From Methylomagnum ishizawai (lineage in GTDB: Bacteria; Pseudomonadota; Gammaproteobacteria; Methylococcales; Methylococcaceae), in assembly GCF_900155475.1 (NCBI RefSeq), contig NZ_FXAM01000003.1, positions 62,001-126,000 on the forward strand: DNA of 64,000 bases. The letters run 5' to 3'. Numbering within the stretch: the first letter of the stretch is position 1; each line of letters starts with the position of its first letter. This document shows positions 51,943-60,995 of the stretch, in pieces. The position numbers were made by a program, and so were the translations under genes. The notes under the pieces are model-generated. The model saw only the letters and a program-made list of their open reading frames with translations. It made no database searches and was not told the origin of the DNA.

Positions 51943-52224
51943 GTGGCGACTTACCAAAAATTAAAAGACGACATGTCCGTGTGCGACGGCGATAGGATCG
52001 GGGGTTACGCGATGGCGTGCCGGGGCCAGGTCTACCGTTGCACCGCCTGCGGGGCCACCGGCTGCCGCCAGGCCAAGGACCACGCCTGTACCAAACAGGC
52101 TTTCACTGTTGCCTTCAAGTGCTACGCCTGCGGGGCCACCGGCCAATACGAAGCCCTAGCTTCCAACCACGCCGCCAGCAAGAGCGCTCCCAGCACGACG
52201 GAACGCCTCGCCAACACCGACTGA
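51943..52224 (+). CDS. Small Cys-rich protein in the nif/rnf operon
   Basis: This 93-aa protein has eight Cys, four of them in two repeated CxxC-GATG motifs (YRCTACGATGC, FKCYACGATGQ), likely binding zinc or a cluster. I chose the GTG at 51943 with GGAG 8 nt upstream; a start at 51907 is not needed. The family is unknown to me. It lies just before rnfA on the same transcript. Confidence 0.65.
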   Translation: MATYQKLKDDMSVCDGDRIGGYAMACRGQVYRCTACGATGCRQAKDHACTKQAFTVAFKCYACGATGQYEALASNHAASKSAPSTTERLANTD

Positions 52225-52257
52225 TAGACCCCAAACAACCACGGAGGCGGGGTGGCC

Positions 52258-52839
52258 ATGCATGAATACCTGATGTTGTTGCTGGGCACGGCGTTGGTGA
52301 ACAACGTGGTGCTGGTCAAGTTCCTGGGGCTGTGCCCGTTCATGGGCGTGTCCAAGAAGCTGGACTCGGCGGTGGGCATGGGCCTCGCCACGACCTTCGT
52401 GCTGACCTTGACGGCGGTGGCGAGCTGGGCCATCGAGCGCTTCCTGCTCGATCCCTTCGGCATCGGCTTCCTGCGCATCCTGGCCTTCATCCTGGTCATC
52501 GCCGCCGTGGTCCAGTTCACCGAGATGGTGGTCCGCAAGACCAGCCCCGTGCTTTACCAAGTGCTGGGGATTTTCCTGCCGCTGATCACCACCAATTGCG
52601 CCGTGCTGGGCGTGGCCTTGCTCAATGTCCAGCAGGAATACGATTTTCTACATAGCGCGCTGTTCGGCTTCGGCTCCGCACTGGGGTTCACCCTGGTCAT
52701 GGTGATTTTCGCCGGTATCCGGGAGCGGCTGGCCCTGATGAGCGTGCCGGAGGTTTTCGCCGGTTCGCCCATCGCTTTCATCACCGCCGGGATATTGTCC
52801 TTGGCTTTCATGGGATTCGCCGGACTCAATACCCACTAA
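52258..52839 (+). CDS. rnfA: Rnf complex subunit A
   Basis: This 193-aa membrane subunit has six helices and the conserved [21 protein letters not shown] and [14 protein letters not shown], where Cys residues bind a membrane-embedded [2Fe-2S] cluster with RnfE. The ATG at 52258 gives the usual start ([16 protein letters not shown]); a GTG at 52252 is also possible, as GGAGG lies at 52243-52247. It is part of the Na+ or H+ driven ferredoxin:NAD+ oxidoreductase, working in reverse to supply nitrogenase. Confidence 0.95.
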   Translation: MHEYLMLLLGTALVNNVVLVKFLGLCPFMGVSKKLDSAVGMGLATTFVLTLTAVASWAIERFLLDPFGIGFLRILAFILVIAAVVQFTEMVVRKTSPVLYQVLGIFLPLITTNCAVLGVALLNVQQEYDFLHSALFGFGSALGFTLVMVIFAGIRERLALMSVPEVFAGSPIAFITAGILSLAFMGFAGLNTH

Positions 52840-52861
52840 TACCCACTTGGAGGAGCCGATC

Positions 52862-53413
52862 ATGTACATCTTGCTTGCCGTCATCAGTCTGACCGCCCTG
52901 GGGCTGGGCCTCGGGTTCTTGCTGGGTGCCGCCGCGCGTTACTTCAAGGTCGAGGACAACCCGCTGGTGGAAGAGATCGAACGCATGATGCCCGGTTCCC
53001 AATGCGGGCAATGCGGTTATCCCGGTTGCAAGCCGGCTGCCGAGGCTTTGGTGGCGGGGCAAGCTCCGGCCACCCTGTGCCCGCCCGGCGGCATGGCCCT
53101 GGCCGAGCAACTGGCGAACAAGCTGTCCCTCGACCTCAACCTCGCCGGGATGGAAGAATTGGTGCCGATGGTGGCCGGGGTCAGCGAGGCGACCTGTATC
53201 GGCTGCGCCCGTTGCTCCAAGGCTTGCCCGACCGACGCCATTGTCGGCGCGCCCAAACAGATTCACGCCGTGGTGGCCGATGCTTGCACGGCATGCGGCA
53301 AATGCGTGGAGGTCTGCCCCACCGAATGCTTGCAGATGCACCCGGTCAAGACCACGCTCCGTAACTGGCGCTGGGGTAAACCGGTGCTGGTGGAAGTCGG
53401 AGCCGGAGCTTGA
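52862..53413 (+). CDS. rnfB: Rnf complex subunit B
   Basis: This 183-aa protein has an N-terminal membrane helix, a Cys cluster motif GSQCGQCGYPGCKPAAEAL and two 4Fe-4S ferredoxin motifs (CIGCARCSKACP, CTACGKCVEVCP). RnfB connects external ferredoxin with the complex. The ATG at 52862 follows GGAGG 9-13 nt upstream. It lies 22 nt after rnfA. Confidence 0.95.
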   Translation: MYILLAVISLTALGLGLGFLLGAAARYFKVEDNPLVEEIERMMPGSQCGQCGYPGCKPAAEALVAGQAPATLCPPGGMALAEQLANKLSLDLNLAGMEELVPMVAGVSEATCIGCARCSKACPTDAIVGAPKQIHAVVADACTACGKCVEVCPTECLQMHPVKTTLRNWRWGKPVLVEVGAGA

Positions 53414-53415
53414 CC

Positions 53416-54867
53416 ATGTTGCTCGACCTCCATTCGCTATGGAATGGACGCCGCAAGATCCGCGGCGGCGTCCATCCCGAAGCCCACAAGCAATCGACCG
53501 CCGATAAGCCCATCGTCACCGATTTCCCCTTGCCGGAACGGCTGTACCTGCCTTTGCAGCAGCATTTGGGGCAGCCCGCCGAGCCGGTGGTGAAGGTGGG
53601 CGATACCGTGCTGAAAGGCCAATTGGTGGCGGTGGCCCAGGGTCCGGTGTCGGCCCCGGTCCATGCTTCCACCTCCGGCATGGTGGTCGAGATCGCGGAC
53701 TATCCGGCCCCGCATGTGTCGGGCTTGCCGACGCTGACCCTGGTCCTGGAGCCGGATGGCGAAGATAAATGGATCGAAACCACGGGCGTGGACGATCCCT
53801 TCGCCCTGACGCCGGACGAGATTTGCGCGAAGGTCAACGCGGCGGGCATCGTCGGCATGGGCGGCGCGGCTTTCCCCTCGGCCATGAAGCTGAACCTGGG
53901 CTGGAAGACCCGCATCCACACCTTGATCATCAATGGCGGCGAATGCGAGCCCTACCTCACCTGCGACGACCGCCTGATGCGCGAACGCGCCCAGGGCATC
54001 GTCGAGGGCACGGCCATCATGCGCCATGGCCTGGAAGCACCGAAAGCCGTGGTCGCCATCGAGGACAATAAGCCGGAGGCGTTCCAGGCCATGTCCGCAG
54101 CGGCGCGGGATTACCCCGGCGTCGAGGTGGTCCAGGTGCCTTCGCTCTATCCCATGGGCTGGGAAAAGAACCTTGCCACCCATATCACGGGCCTGGAGAT
54201 TCCCGCCGGGGGCCGTCCGACCGATGTGGGCGTCTTGCTGCACAATGTCGCGACCGCCTATGCCGTGCGCGAGGCCGTCCGCTACGGACGCCCCTTGATT
54301 AGCCGGGTGGTCACGGTCAGCGGCCAAGCCCTGGACGAGCCCCGCAATGTGGAAGCGCCCTTGGGGACGTTGCTGTCGGAATTGCTGGATTTCTGCGGCC
54401 TGCAACCCGAACACGCCGAGCGCTATGTGATGGGTGGCCCGATGATGGGCGATCCCCTGCCCCGTATCGATGTGCCCGTGGTCAAGAAGACCAGCGGCAT
54501 CCTGGCCCTGACGCCCGAAGAACTCCGCGCCAACGACACCCGGCCTTGCATCCGTTGCGGCCGTTGCGTCACGGCCTGTCCGGTCGGCCTGCTGCCCTTG
54601 GAAATGATGACCCGCATCCGCGCCGGGCAATTCGACGCCGCCGTCGGCTTCGGGCTCAAGGACTGCATCAGTTGTAGTTCCTGCTCTTATGTCTGCCCGT
54701 CCAGCATCCCCCTGGTGCAGTATTTCAAATACGCCAACGGCGAACTCATTTCCCGCCAGCAAACCCAGCAGAAGAACGACCACACCAAGCGTCTGGCCGA
54801 GGAAAAACAACAGCGGTTGGAACGCGCCAAACAGCGCCGCGCCCAGCCCAAAACGGCGGGAGCCTGA
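53416..54867 (+). CDS. rnfC: Rnf complex subunit C
   Basis: This 483-aa NADH-binding subunit has an N-terminal barrel region (RLYLPLQQHLGQPAEPVVKVGDTVLKGQLVA), a GMGGAAFPSAMKL nucleotide/FMN region like complex I 51 kDa, and two 4Fe-4S motifs (CIRCGRCVTACP, CISCSSCSYVCP). It ends shortly after a Lys/Gln-rich helix, so it lacks the long repeat tail of E. coli RnfC. The ATG at 53416 is 2 nt after rnfB. Confidence 0.95.
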   Translation: MLLDLHSLWNGRRKIRGGVHPEAHKQSTADKPIVTDFPLPERLYLPLQQHLGQPAEPVVKVGDTVLKGQLVAVAQGPVSAPVHASTSGMVVEIADYPAPHVSGLPTLTLVLEPDGEDKWIETTGVDDPFALTPDEICAKVNAAGIVGMGGAAFPSAMKLNLGWKTRIHTLIINGGECEPYLTCDDRLMRERAQGIVEGTAIMRHGLEAPKAVVAIEDNKPEAFQAMSAAARDYPGVEVVQVPSLYPMGWEKNLATHITGLEIPAGGRPTDVGVLLHNVATAYAVREAVRYGRPLISRVVTVSGQALDEPRNVEAPLGTLLSELLDFCGLQPEHAERYVMGGPMMGDPLPRIDVPVVKKTSGILALTPEELRANDTRPCIRCGRCVTACPVGLLPLEMMTRIRAGQFDAAVGFGLKDCISCSSCSYVCPSSIPLVQYFKYANGELISRQQTQQKNDHTKRLAEEKQQRLERAKQRRAQPKTAGA

Positions 54868-54870
54868 ACC

Positions 54871-55953
54871 ATGAGCGCCGTGCGACTCGCCCAGGAAGTC
54901 CTGGAAAAAACCGCAAGTCCGGTCCAATCCATCATGGTCCAGGTGGTCATGGCCTTGGTCCCGGCCACGGCCTTCGGCTTGGTGCTGTATGGTTGGCCGG
55001 CCTTGTACCTGTTCCTTTCCACCGTGCTATCGGCCCTGCTGTTCGAGGCGCTGTGCCTGAAACTGGCGGGCAAACCGGCTTCCGCCTTCGTCGGCGATGG
55101 CTCGGCCTTGCTCACGGGCTGGCTGTTGGCGATGAGCCTGCCGCCCTGGGCACCGTGGTGGATCGGTGTAGCGGGTTCGGCGCTCGCCATCGTGGTGGGC
55201 AAACAAGTCTATGGCGGCATCGGCCAGAACCTGTTCAATCCGGCCATGTTCGCGCGGGTGGCTTTACTGGTGTCCTTCCCGTTGGAAATGACCACCTGGG
55301 TCAAACCCACCCCGCCCTTCACCGAATTCGCACCGGGCTTGCTGGATGCCCTGTCCATCACTTTCGGCGGGGTCGCGCCCTACGACAGCGTGGCCAGCCC
55401 CACCTTGATCGGCTATACCAAAACCGAATTTTCCCAAGGCCGCACCCTGAGCGAGCTTTTAGCCACGGGCAACCTGGGCTTCTTGTCGGCGCTGTTCGGC
55501 TGGATGCCCGGCAGCCTGGGCGAAACCGGCTCGCTCTTGATCGCGGGCGGCGGCGCTTGGTTGTTGCGGCAGAAGATCATCACTTGGCAGATTCCGGCGG
55601 CCTTGCTGGGTACCGTGGCCTTGCTGTCCACGGGCTTCCATTTCGCCGATAGCGAACATTACTTGAGTCCTTGGCTGCACCTGACTTCCGGCGGCGTGAT
55701 GCTGGCGGCGTTCTTCATCGCTACCGATTACGTGACCTCGCCCAGCAGCCCGAACGGGCAATTGATCTTCGGCGCGGGCTGCGGGCTGATTATTTTCGCC
55801 ATTCGCACCTGGGGCGGTTTCCCCGAGGGCGTGGGTTTCGCCGTGCTGCTGATGAATTCCCTAACCCCGGTGATCGACTACTACGTCCGGCCCCGCATCT
55901 ACGGGCGCGACCTCAAGGGCCGTCCCCTGAAACTCCCGGAGAACAAGCCATGA
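54871..55953 (+). CDS. rnfD: Rnf complex subunit D
   Basis: This 360-aa integral membrane subunit has about nine helices. The FMN-Thr site is probably in YDSVASPTLIG (usual motif SGAT; here S-P-T at the site). It starts with an ATG 3 nt after rnfC and ends with a 4-bp overlap with rnfG. RnfD moves Na+ or H+ with RnfA/E. Confidence 0.93.
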   Translation: MSAVRLAQEVLEKTASPVQSIMVQVVMALVPATAFGLVLYGWPALYLFLSTVLSALLFEALCLKLAGKPASAFVGDGSALLTGWLLAMSLPPWAPWWIGVAGSALAIVVGKQVYGGIGQNLFNPAMFARVALLVSFPLEMTTWVKPTPPFTEFAPGLLDALSITFGGVAPYDSVASPTLIGYTKTEFSQGRTLSELLATGNLGFLSALFGWMPGSLGETGSLLIAGGGAWLLRQKIITWQIPAALLGTVALLSTGFHFADSEHYLSPWLHLTSGGVMLAAFFIATDYVTSPSSPNGQLIFGAGCGLIIFAIRTWGGFPEGVGFAVLLMNSLTPVIDYYVRPRIYGRDLKGRPLKLPENKP

Positions 55954-56669
55954 TCGCCATCGACCGGGCGGCGGCGCGGGAATACGCCACCGAACTCTGG
56001 ACCAAGCTACGCAAGCAATTCGACGACCTTGACGCCCTACGCCAGCGCCTGGATTATCAAACCTATATGTTGGCGGCTTGCGGGCTGGTCGCCAGCCTGT
56101 TGCTGGGTTTCGGGGATTTGGCGACCAAGGGTTCCATCGAACTGCGGCAAGCCGAGGACTTGCAGGCCACGCTGGGCCAAGTCTTGCCGCCCGAGCTTTA
56201 CGACAACGACCTTCTGGCCCAACCGCGCACGCTGACCTCGTCGGTGGCGGAAACCGGCTCCGAATCGACCCAGGTCTATGTCGCGACGAAAGGCGGCGCA
56301 GTCACCGGCGTGGCCTTCAAGATGATCGCCCAGGGCGGTTATGCCGGTCCCATCACCCTGATGCTGGGCCTGGACCGCGACGGCAAGATTCTCGGCACGC
56401 GGGTCGTCGCCCACGCCGAAACCCCCGGCCTCGGCGATAAGGTCGAAGCCGCCAAATCCGACTGGATTTTCAAATTCACGGGCCGCTCCCTCGACAACAC
56501 CCCGCCCACGGCGTGGAAGGTCAAGAAGGACGGCGGCGACTTCGACCAGTTCGCGGGCGCGACCATCACCCCCAGGGCCGTGGTCCGGGGGGTCGAGGGC
56601 GGTTTGAAATTCTTCGCCGCCCACCGCCAGGAACTCCTGTCCACCCCACCCGAGCAGGCCCAGCCATGA
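55950..56669 (+). CDS. rnfG: Rnf complex subunit G
   Basis: This 239-aa protein has one membrane helix (YMLAACGLVASLLLGFG) and a periplasmic domain with the covalent-FMN site AGATITPRAVV (Thr in GAT). The ATG at 55950 overlaps the rnfD stop. The N-terminal 40 residues before the helix are longer than usual and charged. Confidence 0.92.
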   Translation: MIAIDRAAAREYATELWTKLRKQFDDLDALRQRLDYQTYMLAACGLVASLLLGFGDLATKGSIELRQAEDLQATLGQVLPPELYDNDLLAQPRTLTSSVAETGSESTQVYVATKGGAVTGVAFKMIAQGGYAGPITLMLGLDRDGKILGTRVVAHAETPGLGDKVEAAKSDWIFKFTGRSLDNTPPTAWKVKKDGGDFDQFAGATITPRAVVRGVEGGLKFFAAHRQELLSTPPEQAQP

Positions 56670-57355
56670 TCGACAATTACAACCGGCTCGCCAAGGAAGC
56701 CTTGTGGAGCAACAACATCGTTTTCAGCCAGAGCATTGCGCTGTGCCCCCTGTTGGCGGTCACTGGTACGACCACCAACGGGTTGGGCATGGGGCTGGCC
56801 ACCACCGCCGTCCTCATCGCCTGCAACGGCCTGATTTCCTATGCGCGGCGCTTGATCCCGCCGGAAATCCGTATTCCCGTGTTCGTGGTGATGATCGCCA
56901 TGGTGGTGACTTTGGTGGACATGGTGATGAACGCCTGGATGCACGAATTGCACAAGGTTTTGGGCTTGTTCATCCCCTTGATCGTGACCAACTGCGCCAT
57001 CCTGGGCCGGGCCGAAGCCTACGCCTCGCGCAATCCGGTGCCGTTGGCCTTGTACGATGGTTTGGTGATGGGGATGGGGTTTACCCTGGCCTTGGTGATC
57101 CTGGGCGCGGCGCGGGAAATCCTGGGCGCGGGCACTTTGTTCGCCAATGCCTCGCTACTGCTGGGCCAGGGTTTCGCCTGGCTGGAAACCACCCTTATCA
57201 AGGATTACCGCGGCTTCCTGCTGATGGCCTTGCCGCCGGGTGGTTTCCTGATGCTGGGCTTCATCCTGGCGGGCAAGAACCTGTTGGATCGACGCCTCGC
57301 CCAGAAACCCGCCCCGGTCGCGGTGGCCGAGCAACCGCTGGCCGGTTCCACTTGA
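56666..57355 (+). CDS. rnfE: Rnf complex subunit E
   Basis: This 229-aa membrane subunit is homologous to RnfA: NNIVFSQSIALCPLLAVT and PLIVTNCAILGRAEAYA hold the conserved Cys residues that share the cluster with RnfA. Six helices are visible. The start overlaps the rnfG stop by 4 bp. Confidence 0.94.
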   Translation: MIDNYNRLAKEALWSNNIVFSQSIALCPLLAVTGTTTNGLGMGLATTAVLIACNGLISYARRLIPPEIRIPVFVVMIAMVVTLVDMVMNAWMHELHKVLGLFIPLIVTNCAILGRAEAYASRNPVPLALYDGLVMGMGFTLALVILGAAREILGAGTLFANASLLLGQGFAWLETTLIKDYRGFLLMALPPGGFLMLGFILAGKNLLDRRLAQKPAPVAVAEQPLAGST

Positions 57356-57378
57356 TTCCGACATAGAAGGAGGACGCG

Positions 57379-57666
57379 ATGCAAATCGGCGTGTGTTACG
57401 CGCATGCGGAACAGCAAGTCTGGATGCGCCTGGATGTGCCAGAGAACATCCGGGTCGAGGAAGCCATCTTGAAATCCGGCATCCTCAAACGTTTCCCGGA
57501 AATCGATTTGAAGAAACAGAAGGTCGGCATCTTCGGCAAGCTGGTGAAGCTGGACGCCGAGGTGAAGGAAGGCGACCGTATCGAAATCTACCGCCCCATC
57601 ACCGCCGACCTCAAGACCGTCAAGCGCCGCAAGTTCTCCGACGACGATGACGACGACGACGATTGA
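57379..57666 (+). CDS. rnfH: RnfH-family ubiquitin-like protein
   Basis: This 95-aa protein has the beta-grasp fold of RnfH/MoaD type ([44 protein letters not shown]). It ends in a run of eight Asp residues, not usual for the family; this low-complexity tail could be a protein-binding end. A GAAGGAGG sequence lies just before the ATG. It is usually the last gene of rnf operons. Confidence 0.9.
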   Translation: MQIGVCYAHAEQQVWMRLDVPENIRVEEAILKSGILKRFPEIDLKKQKVGIFGKLVKLDAEVKEGDRIEIYRPITADLKTVKRRKFSDDDDDDDD

Positions 57667-57716
57667 GACCCGCTCCCACCGGAATCATAAGAATATCCAC
57701 AACAAACAGGCCCACC

Positions 57717-58181
57717 ATGAAAGGCGATAGCAAAGTCATCGAATACCTGAATCGCGTGCTGACCAACGAGTTGACCGCGATCAACCAGTATTTCCTCCAT
57801 GCCCGGATGTTCAAGCACTGGGGGCTGAAAAAGCTCGACGAGAAGGAATACCGCGAATCCATCGACGAGATGAAGCACGCCGACAAGTTGATCGAGCGCA
57901 TCCTGTTCCTGGAGGGGCTCCCCAACCTGCAAGACCTCGGCAGGCTCAAGATCGGCGAGAACACCCAGGAAATGCTGGAATGCGATTTGGCCTTGGAATA
58001 CGACGCGCTGCCGACGCTCAGGGAAGCCATCGTTTATTGCGAGCAGGTCCAGGACTTCATAAGCCGGGAATTGTTCGAGCATATCCTCGAAAGCGAGGAA
58101 GAACACGTCGATTGGCTGGAAACCCAATTGGAGCTGATCGTGAAGATCGGCATCCAGAATTACCAGCAGTCCATGATGTAA
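57717..58181 (+). CDS. bfr: Bacterioferritin
   Basis: This 154-aa ferritin has the di-iron Glu/His ligands ([28 protein letters not shown]) and the haem-ligand Met in [17 protein letters not shown] near residue 52. It stores iron as 24-mer. The ATG at 57717 gives the usual start ([12 protein letters not shown]). It lies 50 nt after rnfH and is followed by a strong terminator, so it is probably the last gene of the CCG-rnf transcript. The Bfd partner gene is at 48507. Confidence 0.95.
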   Translation: MKGDSKVIEYLNRVLTNELTAINQYFLHARMFKHWGLKKLDEKEYRESIDEMKHADKLIERILFLEGLPNLQDLGRLKIGENTQEMLECDLALEYDALPTLREAIVYCEQVQDFISRELFEHILESEEEHVDWLETQLELIVKIGIQNYQQSMM

Positions 58182-58209
58182 CCGCTGTCATAGCGAAAAG
58201 GCGCATTCC

Positions 58210-58235
58210 GGGCGGCTTAGGCCGCCCTTTTTTTT
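58210..58235 (+). terminator. Rho-independent terminator after bfr
   Basis: GGGCGGC-TTAG-GCCGCCC forms a perfect 7-bp stem with a tetraloop, followed by eight T. It closes the rnf-bfr operon. Confidence 0.9.
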
Positions 58236-58571
58236 GCCACGATTCATCATTCCGCGAAATTTTCCGGCCCAATCCCCAGGCATCTCTTTCGATTGGGGGA
58301 CGCATCTACAGGATTCCAGGTTGGCCGGACTCTACTCTTCCTGGCGGGCGCTCCGCCGCCGCCTTCCCGCCAACTATGGCGGGCACCCTCAACTATTGGT
58401 GGCGGGCTGTTCGCGGCCATGGCTCCGCTATCTCCCCGCTGATAACGCAAGTTATTGTTTCAATAGACATTTTATCCTTGAACCGGGTTTGGCACGGGTT
58501 TCGCCCTATTATCCGGGTCGCGGCGATCACGCCGCGCCATTCAAACCACAAACCCGGCAATGGAGCCAAAC
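58236..58571. other. Intergenic region before the bufferin operon
   Basis: There is no convincing gene. Near 58451-58490 a stretch TTATTGTTTCAATAGACATTTTATCC could carry the promoter of the following operon, but the -35/-10 pair is not certain. A 113-codon frame over the whole region has no protein-like features. Confidence 0.4.
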
Positions 58572-58844
58572 ATGAACCCCAATAAAACCTTCCTGACCTC
58601 CACCCTGGCCGCCGTCGTCGCCCTGGGCCTTTCCGCCAACGCCCAGGCCGCCGAGAAGAAGGCCGACGGCGAAAAATGCTACGGCGTGGTCAAGGCCGGC
58701 AAGAACGATTGCAAAACCCTGTCCAACGCCTGCGCCGGCCACGCTATGGAAGACGGCCAAAAGGACGCCTTCCTGGTGGTGCCCAAGGGCACTTGTGAAA
58801 GGATCGTCGGCGGCTCGCTGGAAGCCCCGCAAGGCGGCAAGTGA
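58572..58844 (+). CDS. bufA1: Bufferin-type periplasmic metallophore, BufA1 family
   Basis: This 90-aa secreted peptide precursor (former DUF2282) has a signal peptide (TSTLAAVVALGLSANAQAA) and a core with four Cys: GEKCYGVVKAGKNDCKTLSNACAG and KGTCERIVGGSLE. In characterised bufferins, an MNIO enzyme with a partner protein turns Cys residues into metal-binding rings, and the product binds copper. The next two genes are that enzyme pair. The ATG at 58572 gives the usual N-terminus. Confidence 0.9.
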   Translation: MNPNKTFLTSTLAAVVALGLSANAQAAEKKADGEKCYGVVKAGKNDCKTLSNACAGHAMEDGQKDAFLVVPKGTCERIVGGSLEAPQGGK

Positions 58845-59728
58845 TGGACGCCGTGGCGCAGTCCCTATCTATGCGCCGCGCCCCGGCAGCGATCCCGGCC
58901 CAAGCCGGGATCGGCCTCCGCGCCGAACACTGGCGGGAGGCGGCGGAAACCGCCCCCGCCGTGGGCTGGCTGGAAGTGCATAGCGAAAACTATTTCGGTG
59001 GCGGCGGGCCACCCCTCGCCAGTTTGGAGCGGTTCCGGGCCGACTATCCCATCAGCCTGCATGGCGTGGGCTTGTCGCTGGGTTCGGTCGATGCCCTGGA
59101 CGAATGGCATCTGGCCCGGCTCAAGCGCCTGATCGGGCGGATCGAGCCGGGGCTGGTGTCGGAGCATCTGTCCTGGGGCGCGTTCGGCGGGCGTTTCCAC
59201 AACGACCTGCTACCCCTGCCCTATACCGAGGAAGCGCTGGACCATTGCGTGGAACGTTTGCTCAGGGTCCAGGAGTTCCTGGGACGGCGGCTGTTGATCG
59301 AGAACCCGTCCAGCTATCTGGAATACACCCATTCCACCCTGGCCGAATGGGACTTCCTGGCCGAGGCGGCGCGGCGCTCCGGGGCGGGCATCCTGCTGGA
59401 CGTGAACAACCTGTATGTGTCCTGCCAGAACCATGGCTGGGACGCCCACCAATATTTGCGGGGGATTCCCGGCGGCTGGGTCGGGGAAATCCATCTGGCC
59501 GGGCATACCCGGCAGCGCTTCCCGGAAGGCGACATCCTCATCGATACCCACGACCAAGCGGTCTGCCCCGAGGTCTGGACGCTGTACGCCGAGGCGTTGG
59601 CGCTCGCCGGTCCCAAGCCCACCCTGGTCGAATGGGATGCCAAACTGCCACCGCTGGCGGAACTGGTGGCCGAAGCCCATAAAGCCCAGCGCCTGCTGGA
59701 GGAGTCCGCCCATGCCCACGCTGCTTGA
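58844..59728 (+). CDS. bufB: MNIO-family peptide-modifying enzyme BufB (DUF692)
   Basis: This 294-aa TIM-barrel protein belongs to the multinuclear non-haem iron oxidases: GIGLRAEHWREA, EVHSENYFGGGG, SLHGVGLSLGS, SEHLSW, ENPSSYLEY, LLDVNNLYVS and EIHLAGH hold the His, Glu and Asp metal ligands. It modifies Cys of BufA1. The ATG at 58844 overlaps the bufA1 stop. Confidence 0.92.
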   Translation: MDAVAQSLSMRRAPAAIPAQAGIGLRAEHWREAAETAPAVGWLEVHSENYFGGGGPPLASLERFRADYPISLHGVGLSLGSVDALDEWHLARLKRLIGRIEPGLVSEHLSWGAFGGRFHNDLLPLPYTEEALDHCVERLLRVQEFLGRRLLIENPSSYLEYTHSTLAEWDFLAEAARRSGAGILLDVNNLYVSCQNHGWDAHQYLRGIPGGWVGEIHLAGHTRQRFPEGDILIDTHDQAVCPEVWTLYAEALALAGPKPTLVEWDAKLPPLAELVAEAHKAQRLLEESAHAHAA

Positions 59729-60503
59729 AGTGCAACGCGGCGTCTCCGCCGCCGTGTTCGACGGGGATGCTACAACCTTGCCCTGGATCAGGGAGAACGG
59801 CTGGGCGGTGGAACGGCGGCTCGCCGTCTACCGCAACAATACTTTCCTGGGCTTGATCGAAGCGCTGCGGGCGGTCTTCCCGGTGGTGCGGCGGCTGGTG
59901 GGCGGGGAATTCTTCGCGGCCCTGGCCCGGCACGGCGTGGCCTGGCATCCGCCGCGCTCGGGTTGCCTGCTGGATTACGGGGCGGAATTTCCCGGCGACA
60001 TCGAGGCTTTCGACCCGGCCCGCGACCTCCCCTATCTGCCGGATGTGGCGCGGCTGGAATGGGCCTGGCACGGGGCTTTCCACGCCCCGGAATCGACGGT
60101 GTTCGGGCTGGCCGAACTGGCCGCGCTGCCACCGCGATGCCGGGCCGGGCTACGGTTGCGGCCCCGGCCCGGTGCCGCCTGGCTGGCCTCGGCCTGGCCG
60201 GTACTGCGGATATTCCATGTCAACCAGCCCGGCTATCCGGGCGATCCCGGCATCGACCTCTACCGGGAAACCGGCTGCCGGGTGCTGGTCCTGCGCGACG
60301 GGGCGGAGGTGGTGCTGCATCCGCTGTCCGCCGGGGAGTTTGCCTGCCTCGACAGCCTGGCGCGGGATGCCGATCTGGAACGCGCCTTGCGGGCGGGACC
60401 GGGGGCCGAACCCGGCTTCGACCCCGCCGCCAGCTTGGCTCGCTTGTTGGGCCTGAATGTGTTTTGCCACTATCCAACCCCCATCGCGGAGGTATCGCCA
60501 TGA
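59712..60503 (+). CDS. bufC: MNIO partner protein BufC (DUF2063)
   Basis: This 263-aa protein begins LLEVQRGVSAAVF and has VYRNNTFLGLIEALRAVFPVVRRLVG, typical of the DUF2063 partner, which presents the precursor peptide to the enzyme. It overlaps bufB by 17 bp. Its C-terminal half (DRTG-poor, with FHVNQPGYPGDPG) is like other BufC proteins. Confidence 0.88.
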   Translation: MPTLLEVQRGVSAAVFDGDATTLPWIRENGWAVERRLAVYRNNTFLGLIEALRAVFPVVRRLVGGEFFAALARHGVAWHPPRSGCLLDYGAEFPGDIEAFDPARDLPYLPDVARLEWAWHGAFHAPESTVFGLAELAALPPRCRAGLRLRPRPGAAWLASAWPVLRIFHVNQPGYPGDPGIDLYRETGCRVLVLRDGAEVVLHPLSAGEFACLDSLARDADLERALRAGPGAEPGFDPAASLARLLGLNVFCHYPTPIAEVSP

Positions 60504-60976
60504 TCGATTTTGTCGCCCATGCCCCGGCCAAACCCTGCTGGCGGGCATGGCCCGCCCGGCTGGGCGCGTGGTTGGATGCCGCCCGTCCGGCCGGGGATTT
60601 ATTGCTGCGGCTATGGCTGGCCCAGGTATTCTGGGTGTCCGGCCAGACCAAAATCCAATCCTGGGACAGCACGCTCTACCTGTTCGAGAACGAATACGCC
60701 GTGCCCTTGTTACCGCCGGAATGGGCGGCCTATCTCGCGACCTCGGTGGAACTGGCGTTCCCGGTATTGCTGGTCCTGGGCCTGGGCGGGCGGTTCGCGG
60801 CCTGGGTCCTGCTGGTCTTCAACGGGGTGGCGGTCCTGTCCTATCCCGACCTGGGCGCGGCGGGCTTGGAACAGCACGGGGTCTGGGGTTTGATGCTGCT
60901 GGTGGCCTTGCTGCACGGGCCGGGCGCTTGGTCGCTGGACCATTGGTTGGGACGGCGCTGGCGGATGCCACGCTGA
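60500..60976 (+). CDS. DoxX-family membrane protein of the bufferin operon
   Basis: This 158-aa membrane protein has four helices (DLLLRLWLAQVFWVSGQTK; LATSVELAFPVLLVLGLGGRF; WVLLVFNGVAVLSY; WGLMLLVALLHGPGA) and is a DoxX family member, which is often the fourth gene of bufferin operons. It overlaps bufC by 4 bp. Its exact role, possibly redox or transport, is not established. Confidence 0.85.
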   Translation: MIDFVAHAPAKPCWRAWPARLGAWLDAARPAGDLLLRLWLAQVFWVSGQTKIQSWDSTLYLFENEYAVPLLPPEWAAYLATSVELAFPVLLVLGLGGRFAAWVLLVFNGVAVLSYPDLGAAGLEQHGVWGLMLLVALLHGPGAWSLDHWLGRRWRMPR

Positions 60977-60995
60977 GCCGGGCCGGGAGGGTGCC

